DNA of 37,476 nucleotides from the IMG/VR virus record IMGVR_UViG_3300024475_000160, positions 1 to 37,476 of that record; one strand, 5' to 3'. This document shows, piece by piece, positions 31,914 through 37,362 of this stretch. The stretch is from a virus. Within the stretch, counting starts at the first letter, position 1; each line of letters begins with the position of its first letter. The position numbers and the translations under genes are program-made. A model generated the notes under the pieces. It was not told the DNA's origin. It made no database searches and was given only the letters and a program-made list of their open reading frames with translations.

Positions 31914-32845
31914 TAAGTATTGTACTTCCAGTTACTGATTAAATCCAGTTGCCTAGCTCTTGTCATTTTTCTAGCATCTATACCACGACTTCCAAACTGG
32001 TCAGTCTCTAAGTATCTATTTAACCAGCCATTAGCGAACTTTTTAAGTTTAGCATCACTGGCATTCTCGAACACATTCCTAGCGTATGCCTGCTTTAGTG
32101 AGGATGCTTTTGTATTAGAGAAGTCGAAACTAGCAATAGCTTTCTCTGTTTGTTTTCCCCAATAACCGTCAACATCCTTGCCCTTTAAACCCACTAGAGC
32201 CTGTACAGCCTTGATTGCTTTCCTAGGCGAGTTGATTAGTGAGGTGAAGTAAGCGTGTTGTAAGTGAGGAGGTAATTTATCTACATGGTAGCCCTGAAAG
32301 TACTTCTTATCATATATCTCCATAGCTTGTTCTTCTGTAAGTCCTTTAACACCCTCAGGTGTTGCGGGTACTCCTAACTCTTTAAGCTCTTTCTTATTGT
32401 GGTTTAGCGCAATACCGTACTTAGTAGCTCCACCTGTATCTTCAGCTATATCATTAAAGCCTCCCTCCTCACCCATAGCCGTTCTGATTATATCTTCCTT
32501 CATTCCTTTGGCTTGCTCTTGAGCTATCTCAGTAGGGTTTTGTTTCATAGCAGCGAATCCTTGTTGTGTCTGTGCATTAAACGCATCAGGCATAACCTCT
32601 TGCTCATTACGAGCTTGTAAGTCAGTCATTAGCATAGCCTCTAACTCAGCTATACTATTACTAGTATTCATTAAGTCTGAGTCAGGCTGTAGTGAAACGT
32701 ACTCAGTAAGTTGCTCAGTGTCTGGTACATAACTACTTAGTTCCTGTGCTTGTGGTTGCTCAGGTAGTGGTTTAGATGTAGCTACAGGTGATCTGTATTT
32801 ACTTCTACGTAGTCTTTCTTTCAGCATCTCAGTAAACGTAGTCAT
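31913..32845 (-). CDS. GH108-type lysozyme (N-acetylmuramidase) with long N-terminal extension (310 aa)
   Basis: Cleaves peptidoglycan. Residues about 118-225 match glycoside hydrolase family 108: EEGGFNDIAEDTGGATKYGI, with Glu127 as likely catalytic acid. A PG-binding-3-like region follows (VGLKGKDVDGYWGKQTEKAI). The first 115 residues are polar, Gln/Glu-rich and unlike an endolysin; no signal peptide is seen. The gene lies between terminase genes, far from holin. It may be the endolysin, or a virion-associated lysin whose extension anchors it in the particle. Confidence 0.85.
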   Translation of the reverse strand: MTTFTEMLKERLRRSKYRSPVATSKPLPEQPQAQELSSYVPDTEQLTEYVSLQPDSDLMNTSNSIAELEAMLMTDLQARNEQEVMPDAFNAQTQQGFAAMKQNPTEIAQEQAKGMKEDIIRTAMGEEGGFNDIAEDTGGATKYGIALNHNKKELKELGVPATPEGVKGLTEEQAMEIYDKKYFQGYHVDKLPPHLQHAYFTSLINSPRKAIKAVQALVGLKGKDVDGYWGKQTEKAIASFDFSNTKASSLKQAYARNVFENASDAKLKKFANGWLNRYLETDQFGSRGIDARKMTRARQLDLISNWKYNT

Positions 32846-32970
32846 TACTTAGACTTCTTAGTTTGTTGCTTGCTATTGTTACGCTTACCAAAGATTCTAT
32901 CGTAGTTCTCATCGAACTTAGTTTTATCAGTAGGACGTTGAGCTGATCCTTTACCGTTAGTTGGGTTCAT
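32845..32970 (-). CDS. Small conserved phage protein (41 aa)
   Basis: ATG 32970 lies inside the end of the terminase small-subunit candidate; the stop overlaps the lysozyme start (TAATG). The product (MNPTNGKGSAQRPTDKTKFD, then ENYDRIFGKRNN and a Lys-rich end) follows the pattern of tiny phage proteins with KGSAxRP and FxxxxDxIFG that occur in many tailed phages; function unknown. One of the rare GATC sites lies here (32945). Confidence 0.72.
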   Translation of the reverse strand: MNPTNGKGSAQRPTDKTKFDENYDRIFGKRNNSKQQTKKSK

Positions 32971-33412
32971 CTTGTACTACCTCTCCCTCAATAGCATCAG
33001 CTTCATAGGTATCTGCTGAATAGTTACTGTTTATATCTGTAGTAGTACTACCTACTGTACTTATCTTAATCTCTACTGTAGGGCGTTGAGAAGCACCTGT
33101 AGCATCCTTATCGAACATAGATACTGGTATAACCCTATCAGCCCATATTTTCCATGCTACTGATTGATGTTTATGATTATCATCTAAAGCAGCATTCATA
33201 ATCTCATCGAGTATCTTCTGTGAACGTGGAGAAGCCAGCATCCTAGATTTATACTCTTTCATAATACCAGCATCACCTACTGGTCTACCTACTTTATTAC
33301 GTACTTTCTTAGCTTCTACTTCAGTCTTCTTAGGTCTGCCTCTACCACGCTTCTTTGTGGGTACAGGGTTAGTAGCTGACTGCTTAGTAGTCGTTTGTTT
33401 AGTAGCTGTCAT
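32957..33412 (-). CDS. Putative terminase small subunit / DNA-binding packaging protein (151 aa)
   Basis: First gene of the late operon. The N-terminus is basic with two AT-hook-like patterns (KRGRGRPKK and KVGRPVGD). The middle is helical (MKEYKSRMLASPRSQKILDE, then LDDNHKHQSVAWKIWADRV), which I recall from proteins next to TerL in marine T7-like phages, and the C-terminus is acidic. DNA binding and position before TerL suggest the small terminase. GAGG lies upstream of the ATG. Confidence 0.68.
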   Translation of the reverse strand: MTATKQTTTKQSATNPVPTKKRGRGRPKKTEVEAKKVRNKVGRPVGDAGIMKEYKSRMLASPRSQKILDEIMNAALDDNHKHQSVAWKIWADRVIPVSMFDKDATGASQRPTVEIKISTVGSTTTDINSNYSADTYEADAIEGEVVQDEPN

Positions 33413-33459
33413 AGTGCCTCTATATAGTCTATATAGTACTGAGTAGCCTTAATCAGTTC

Positions 33460-33516
33460 TTGGTACAAAAAGTAGTAACTGAATACAATAGTAATTTGGT
33501 ACAAAAAATAGTAACT
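33460..33516. repeat. 21-bp direct repeat pair in the late leader
   Basis: TTGGTACAAAAA, then G or A, then TAGTAACT occurs at 33460-33480 and 33496-33516, 36 bp apart. Related text (TAGTAACTGAATA and TTTTTTTGTAC) appears again at 37180-37220, downstream of the other leftward promoter. It lies in the untranslated leader of the late transcript, so it may bind a regulator. Confidence 0.65.
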
Positions 33517-33519
33517 ACA

Positions 33520-33581
33520 AATAAATAGTTATTAGTACATATCACTTAGTAATAAATAGTTATTAGTACATATCACTTAGT
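33520..33581. repeat. Perfect 31-bp tandem repeat in the late leader
   Basis: The unit at 33520-33550 (starts AATAAATAGTTATTAGTACA, ends CACTTAGT) is repeated without change at 33551-33581. It lies between the late promoter and the first late gene. A partial inverted match (GTAACTATTTATTTA) lies at 33639-33653. Confidence 0.85.
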
Positions 33582-33700
33582 AACAATCAGTTTGTTTGGT
33601 ATGAAAATAACAATGGTTGTTCTTTGTGGTGTACCAGTAACTATTTATTTATCTACTTAGCTACACAGTTCTATATAGTGCTTGTTATACTATGCAGTAG

Positions 33701-33729
33701 ATTTTAACATATTTTTATTAAAAAGTCAA
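33701..33729 (-). promoter_or_regulatory. Sigma-70-type promoter of the main late operon
   Basis: On the minus strand: TTGACT (33729-33724), a 17-bp spacer, then TAAAAT (33706-33701). Upstream sequence AATAATACTTGAC is the same as at the promoters at 28200 and 34698. It drives the terminase-portal genes after a leader of about 280 bases that is full of repeats. Confidence 0.75.
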
Positions 33730-33921
33730 GTATTATTTTAATTATATTACTAGATATTCTCTAAGCCCTTGTTTTATATACTAGCGAGTATTGAGTAGTC
33801 TGGTTATTGTACTAGTATTTAGCTCCTTCCTAGCAACTCAGCGGAATTGAGTAGTACTTTAGAGTAACCGCAATCGCAATTTTTATTTTATAGGCACTGA
33901 ATAATAGCTTAGTTAGAAAAG

Positions 33922-34024
33922 TTATCCACACAAGATGAGAATCATTCGCATTTAGAGTAGTATATAAATCAATAAGTTACAGACTTATCCACAAGTTATC
34001 CACACAAGATGAGAATCATTCTTA
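33922..34024 (+). promoter_or_regulatory. DnaA boxes with adjoining Fur-like dyads, duplicated element
   Basis: TTATCCACA occurs at 33922-33930, 33985-33993 and 33996-34004 (the last two 11 bp apart). A 26-bp segment starting GTTATCCACACAAG is repeated exactly at 33921 and 33995. In each copy the box is followed 5 bp later by a 15-bp dyad: TGAGAATCATTCGCA (33936-33950) and TGAGAATCATTCTTA (34010-34024), each one base from perfect symmetry (TGAGAAT-C-ATTCTCA) and similar to Fur boxes. Confidence 0.7.
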
Positions 34025-34096
34025 TTTAGAAATAATTTCCTTAATTATATAGTCAATAAATTGACGCTAAGCAGTTACTTAGTCCTACGTAGTCCT

Positions 34097-34176
34097 AAGT
34101 AGTTACTTAGTTACTGCCCTATTGCTTTTTAGCTCTAAGTAGTTACTCAGGTACTGCCCTATTGCTTTTTAGCTCT
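34097..34176. repeat. 40-bp tandem repeat
   Basis: Two copies, 34097-34136 and 34137-34176, differ at two bases. Each starts AAGTAGTTACT and ends CCCTATTGCTTTTTAGCTCT. Shorter related units (TAGTCCTA) lie just before. Function unknown; it lies between the two DnaA-box groups. Confidence 0.85.
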
Positions 34177-34259
34177 ATTTTGTATCTGGGCAGGTACTAC
34201 TATATTACTGAATAGCTCTACCCCTCCCCCGCCCGCCTGAATAGATTGTGTTGTTTCTA

Positions 34260-34417
34260 TACCACACTGAATAGTTATCCACAGGTTACTAACAAGTTAT
34301 CCACAGCTCTGTTGTTTATGTACCACACTGTAGCATCTATACCACACTGCATAGTGTGTTGTTGTATTTATACCACACTGAATAGTTATGCACAGGTTAC
34401 TAACAAGTTATCCACAG
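34260..34417 (+). promoter_or_regulatory. Duplicated DnaA-box pairs with TACCACACTG repeats
   Basis: A 47-bp unit starting TACCACACTGAATAGTTAT occurs at 34260-34306 and 34371-34417, with one difference. Each has two boxes 22 bp apart: TTATCCACA at 34275 and 34297; TTATGCACA at 34386 and TTATCCACA at 34408. TACCACACTG occurs twice more (34321, 34340), the last forming a hairpin CACACT-GCAT-AGTGTG. The 22-bp phasing puts the boxes on one DNA face. Probable origin or DnaA-binding site. Confidence 0.78.
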
Positions 34418-34430
34418 GGATAGTATAGCA

Positions 34431-34528
34431 TGCACCATAACAGTGCAATGCACCAATGTAGTGCTATGTAGTATGCACCATAACAGTGCAGAGCTGGTTA
34501 GTGCTGTGTAGTGCACCGTAATAGTGCA
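34431..34528. promoter_or_regulatory. Array of four 17-bp operator-like dyads (TGCAC-N7-GTGCA)
   Basis: TGCACCATAACAGTGCA at 34431-34447 and 34474-34490, TGCACCAATGTAGTGCT at 34449-34465, TGCACCGTAATAGTGCA at 34512-34528. All have 5-bp arms and a 7-bp centre. Repeated dyads of one length upstream of an early promoter are typical of binding sites for a dimeric repressor or activator. No gene for that protein is certain; the HTH protein at 4239 or a host factor are candidates. Confidence 0.72.
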
Positions 34529-34558
34529 GGTGTGAGGGTCGATGCAGGTGCTGTACAG

Positions 34559-34591
34559 TGTCTTTACAGTGCCTTTATAGCGCCTTTACAG
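34559..34591 (+). repeat. Three 11-bp tandem repeats before a TTGACA
   Basis: TGTCTTTACAG, TGCCTTTATAG and CGCCTTTACAG follow each other without a gap, one helical turn each, and are followed 3 bases later by TTGACA (34595-34600). A matching -10 is poor (TATTCG after 18 bp), so this may be an activator-dependent promoter or a binding array. Confidence 0.55.
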
Positions 34592-34697
34592 TGCTTGACA
34601 AGCGCCACCATTCTATGCTATTCGTGCGCACGCGCGTTCCTTTATATAGGAGGCTTCCTTGTCTATTCAGTGCTATAAAATAAATTTGAAATAATAC

Positions 34698-34725
34698 TTG
34701 ACATCTTTATTTGGTGCTGTATTAT
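34698..34725 (+). promoter_or_regulatory. Strong early promoter
   Basis: TTGACA (34698-34703), 16-bp spacer, TATTAT (34720-34725), preceded by AATAATAC and an A/T-rich tract. It lies about 50 bases before the GP88-like gene and should drive the early block to 37174. Confidence 0.85.
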
Positions 34726-34773
34726 TGGAACCGTAAACAAAATTAATTGGCTACAAACAAAGGCGATACTATT

Positions 34774-35445
34774 ATGCAACTACTAACTAAATCATCTGCA
34801 AAGATAGACAAAAGCCAGAACGGTGAATGGCTCAATGCTGTTATGTACCTTGAGCCAGACTATAACAAACAGGTATGCCTAGCGGCTTCACCATCATGCA
34901 AGGCTAATTGTCTAAAAAACTCGGGTAGAATGGCTATGAGCAATGCAGTTAACGCAAGGTACAACAGAACTGAACTATACTTCAAACGTCCTGAATTGTT
35001 CACTATGCTACTAAAGGGCGAAATTGCTGCGTTATTGTACCAAGCAGAAAAGGAAGGGAAACGTCTTGCTATGAGACTAAATGGCACAAGTGATATTGAT
35101 TGGACTAGTATCTATGAGGTATTCCCAGAAGTGCAGTTTTATGAGTACACAAAGAGACCTGACTTGATTAATAAGAATAGTCTGGACAACGTGCATTTTA
35201 CATTTAGTCGCACAGAGAATACAAAAGACAGCACAATCGCTAGAATGATTAAGAAAGGCGTGAACGTGTCTGTAGTGTTCGGGCAACGTGTACCGAGTAC
35301 CTTCAAAGGCTTACCAGTTATCGACGGTGACAAGCACGACCGACGCTTTGAGGATACTAAAGGCAGCGTTATAGGTCTTAAGTTCAAAGGCACAAACGCA
35401 CGTAAACAGGATAGCATTGAAACTGGCTTTGCTGTTACTGATTAG
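34774..35445 (+). CDS. GP88/DUF7227-like phage protein (223 aa)
   Basis: First early gene. I place the start at ATG 34774, after ACAAAGG, the same leader as in the next genes; a TTG at 34747 is a weaker choice. The sequence follows phage proteins called GP88/DUF7227: VCLAASPSCKANCLKNSGRM with three Cys, a helix ARYNRTELYFKRPELFTMLL, then RLNGTSDIDW and a C-terminal DGDKHDRRFED. Function unknown. The close-set Cys residues (CX6CX3C) and conserved His/Asp could bind metal. Strong early expression suggests a role in host takeover. Confidence 0.85.
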   Translation: MQLLTKSSAKIDKSQNGEWLNAVMYLEPDYNKQVCLAASPSCKANCLKNSGRMAMSNAVNARYNRTELYFKRPELFTMLLKGEIAALLYQAEKEGKRLAMRLNGTSDIDWTSIYEVFPEVQFYEYTKRPDLINKNSLDNVHFTFSRTENTKDSTIARMIKKGVNVSVVFGQRVPSTFKGLPVIDGDKHDRRFEDTKGSVIGLKFKGTNARKQDSIETGFAVTD

Positions 35446-35508
35446 TAAGTAGTAATTAGTATATTAAACTTAGCAACACAAACAACAACAACAAAGGAAA
35501 ATAACATC

Positions 35509-35892
35509 ATGAAAAATTCAGTCAAATTAGAATTATTACATCACCTTAAAGACGCGTTGATGGATAACTACTCCGCAGATGCTGAGGACTTTAGCGAGTT
35601 GCATCACATGGCGTTTAATCAGGACTATTACCTAATGGGTTATTACCAGTGCGAGCAGTGGCTTAAAACCCATGACCTGAGTCCTTTTGAAGTTATCGAA
35701 GAGGTCACTCAATACGAGAAAGATGTTTATGGTGAGTCTGTGAATGAAATAAACGCTGAGGCAATTGTGAATATGTACTCCTATATTAAAGGCGGGGAGG
35801 TCATTGATGGGTTAGATGCCGACGTTTACGCCCTTGAGACGACTAGGCAATGCATTTATGATGCTATTACTGACGAAATTAACCAACTTTAG
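35509..35892 (+). CDS. Hypothetical acidic protein, early (127 aa)
   Basis: ACAAAGGAA lies about 9 bases before the ATG. The product is acidic and helical with many Tyr and Glu residues (LLHHLKDALMDNYSADAEDF, FEVIEEVTQYEKDVYGESVN). I recognise no family. Its place and acidity suit an early host-interaction protein, perhaps a DNA mimic, but nothing proves it. Confidence 0.7.
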   Translation: MKNSVKLELLHHLKDALMDNYSADAEDFSELHHMAFNQDYYLMGYYQCEQWLKTHDLSPFEVIEEVTQYEKDVYGESVNEINAEAIVNMYSYIKGGEVIDGLDADVYALETTRQCIYDAITDEINQL

Positions 35893-35929
35893 CACTTAAA
35901 CGGGCTCTGACAAAGGAAGAATATATACC

Positions 35930-36208
35930 ATGAGTTATACACAAGAAAAAGAAATGCACCTAGTAATAGATGGAAATGATTTTGATAATTCAATTGTGAG
36001 CTATAATGTTGAGGTAGGCTATCCCGCTTTGCTTAGTGGTAATCCAGATAACCGCTACGAGCTACTACCTGATGAGATAGAAATACTTGCTGTACGCTTA
36101 CAAGTCGCCGATAATGTCTTTGCAGTGCTAGATAGCGAGTATTATCCATTAATCAGTGAGCAAGTAGAAGAACAACATAATGCCTCACTAGATGTTGATG
36201 GCTTCTAG
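35930..36208 (+). CDS. Hypothetical acidic protein, early (92 aa)
   Basis: ACAAAGGAAG lies about 9 bases before the ATG. It is acidic with a likely beta-rich core (VEVGYPALLSGNPDNRYELL, EIEILAVRLQVADNVFAVLD). No domain recognised. Confidence 0.68.
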   Translation: MSYTQEKEMHLVIDGNDFDNSIVSYNVEVGYPALLSGNPDNRYELLPDEIEILAVRLQVADNVFAVLDSEYYPLISEQVEEQHNASLDVDGF

Positions 36209-36238
36209 GTTCTGTTTTATAACAAAGGAATATATACT

Positions 36239-36409
36239 ATGAAAATCACATTAATATTATTAAGCTGCTATGCGGCACTCAGTATGCTTGATGAGCAGGT
36301 TGTACTGGCTGACTGGCACAATGTAACACCGTACGAAAGATGTATTGCTAACTATGACGGGAACGATGATATGATTGATACTTGTGAAGTATTGAAAATT
36401 AATAACTAA
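36239..36409 (+). CDS. Small exported or membrane-anchored protein (56 aa)
   Basis: ATG 36239 follows the ACAAAGGAA leader used by its neighbours. The product starts MKITLILLSCYAALSML, a short hydrophobic segment with LLSC near a lipoprotein-like cleavage site, and continues as an acidic domain with two more Cys (ERCIANYDGNDDMIDTCEVL) that could form a disulphide. An exported early protein could act in superinfection exclusion; this is inference. Confidence 0.6.
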   Translation: MKITLILLSCYAALSMLDEQVVLADWHNVTPYERCIANYDGNDDMIDTCEVLKINN

Positions 36410-36423
36410 ATTGGAGAATTACT

Positions 36424-36834
36424 ATGAATATATGCAAAGAATTATACAATAAAAATGCCATTGGTAATCCGTTCGAGTTTACCTTCACCAAACGTAATGG
36501 CGACGAGCGCGTTTTAAATGGGACACTAGTAGAAAGACATACTGACTACGTAATAGTCGATGAAAAGGGTGGGTTGATACGTAGAATCAACCTAAACAGT
36601 ATCAATACGTCAAGAGAATTAAAATGGTACGATGCAATACCTGATTGCGGTTTGCTGTGTTATGTATGGGATGATGTTGTTATTCATAATCAAGTCGCCC
36701 TCGTTGTTGATTACGATGAGCACTCACTGTATCCGTTCAAAACACCTAATTTGGTATTCAAGAACGCTGAACCAGTACCAGCAGATACTGTACACCAGTT
36801 ACTACAAGCAAAGCTAGAGAGCTATGGTCAGTGA
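36424..36834 (+). CDS. Hypothetical protein, early (136 aa)
   Basis: TTGGAGA lies about 7 bases before the ATG. A beta-rich N-terminal half (FEFTFTKRNGDERVLNGTLV, TDYVIVDEKGGLIRRINLNS) resembles small SH3- or Sm-like barrels found in early phage proteins; the C-terminal half has WDDVVIHNQVALVVDYDEHS. The pattern may correspond to a DUF2693-like family, but I am not sure. It ends 2 bases before the DnaA-box array. Confidence 0.68.
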   Translation: MNICKELYNKNAIGNPFEFTFTKRNGDERVLNGTLVERHTDYVIVDEKGGLIRRINLNSINTSRELKWYDAIPDCGLLCYVWDDVVIHNQVALVVDYDEHSLYPFKTPNLVFKNAEPVPADTVHQLLQAKLESYGQ

Positions 36835-36835
36835 C

Positions 36836-36916
36836 TTATCCACAGGCTTATCCACAGACTTATCCACAGACTTATCCACAGGCTTATCCACAGACTTATC
36901 CACAGACTTATCCACA
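36836..36916 (+). promoter_or_regulatory. Array of seven perfect DnaA boxes, 12-bp period
   Basis: TTATCCACA occurs at 36836, 36848, 36860, 36872, 36884, 36896 and 36908, all in the same orientation with exact 12-bp steps. Linkers follow the order GGC, GAC, GAC, GGC, GAC, GAC, giving a 36-bp higher-order unit. It fills the gap between two genes. Because 12 is a multiple of 3 it is also open as DLST/GLST repeats, joined to the next gene from an ATG at 36824. It may be an origin, a DnaA sink, or a regulator of the next gene. Confidence 0.9.
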
Positions 36917-36928
36917 AGGAATATAATT

Positions 36929-37174
36929 ATGCACTGTTTATCATGTAATAACCCGTTAACAGACTTTGAAGCAACTAAGAAGACAACAGATGGCGAGTAT
37001 TTAGACTTATGTAATGCGTGCCATGGTACAATAAATGATGATATTGATGTCGATGTGCGTTATGACTTAATGACCGAAAGAGATACAGTGCTATTACAGG
37101 AGGAGGATGCAGCACCATATAAAGATTTCCGTTTAAGTGCTTATATAGACTATATAGATGATGCAGAGGATTGA
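36929..37174 (+). CDS. Small zinc-finger-like protein, last early gene (81 aa)
   Basis: I chose ATG 36929, preceded by AAGGA about 9 bases upstream; a longer frame from 36824 would add the DLST repeats coded by the DnaA boxes. The N-terminus has two CxxC pairs (HCLSCNNPL and LCNACHG), a typical zinc ribbon. The rest is very acidic (IDDAED end). Such proteins may bind host RNA polymerase or another factor, but none is identified. Confidence 0.72.
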   Translation: MHCLSCNNPLTDFEATKKTTDGEYLDLCNACHGTINDDIDVDVRYDLMTERDTVLLQEEDAAPYKDFRLSAYIDYIDDAED

Positions 37175-37261
37175 TTAGTAACTGAATAATTAATAGTATT
37201 TGTTTTTTTGTACTAAAACAATAATTGTACTCAGTGCTGAACAGTTACTATATAGTTTCTT

Positions 37262-37290
37262 ATTATATCATATTTTAAGTGCTTTGTCAA
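37262..37290 (-). promoter_or_regulatory. Perfect consensus promoter pointing left, antisense to early genes
   Basis: On the minus strand: TTGACA (37290-37285), a 17-bp spacer, TATAAT (37267-37262). Both hexamers match the sigma-70 consensus completely. No leftward gene follows; the transcript would run through 37175-37260 and the DnaA array at 36836-36916. It is back to back with the rightward promoter at 37334. It may make an antisense or primer RNA. Confidence 0.82.
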
Positions 37291-37333
37291 AGAAATATTC
37301 TATAAACGGTATCAAACTAAATAGAAATAACTC

Positions 37334-37362
37334 TTTACAGTGTGAATAATTGTTGATATAGT
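37334..37362 (+). promoter_or_regulatory. Sigma-70-type promoter for the rightward gene block
   Basis: TTTACA (37334-37339), a 17-bp spacer, then TATAGT (37357-37362). On the circle the -10 lies at 22-27 and the -35 spans the junction. It sits just upstream of the gene at 77 and points into the long rightward unit that ends at 13129. Each hexamer differs from consensus by one base. The call is from sequence only. Confidence 0.65.

Larger units (their letters stand above)
33413..34773. other. Non-coding regulatory and probable origin region (1.36 kb)
   Basis: No credible gene on either strand. It separates the divergent late (leftward) and early (rightward) units and holds the late promoter, tandem repeats, seven TTATNCACA boxes, two Fur-like dyads, four 17-bp operator-like dyads, an 11-bp triple repeat and the early promoter, each listed separately. 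A very A/T-rich tract at 33700-33775 could serve as an unwinding element. There is no GATC anywhere in it. Confidence 0.75.

Noticed and set aside
33920-34420. CRISPR-like array
   Set aside because: The repeats are few, of different lengths and joined to DnaA boxes, without regular unique spacers.
34747-34773. TTG start for the GP88-like gene
   Set aside because: ATG 34774 has the same ACAAAGG leader as the following genes, at a similar distance.
36824-36928. N-terminal DLST-repeat extension of the zinc-ribbon gene
   Set aside because: The repeats are explained by DnaA boxes, the ATG lies inside the previous gene without a proper ribosome binding site, and ATG 36929 has AAGGA at the right distance. 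Kept only as a possibility.
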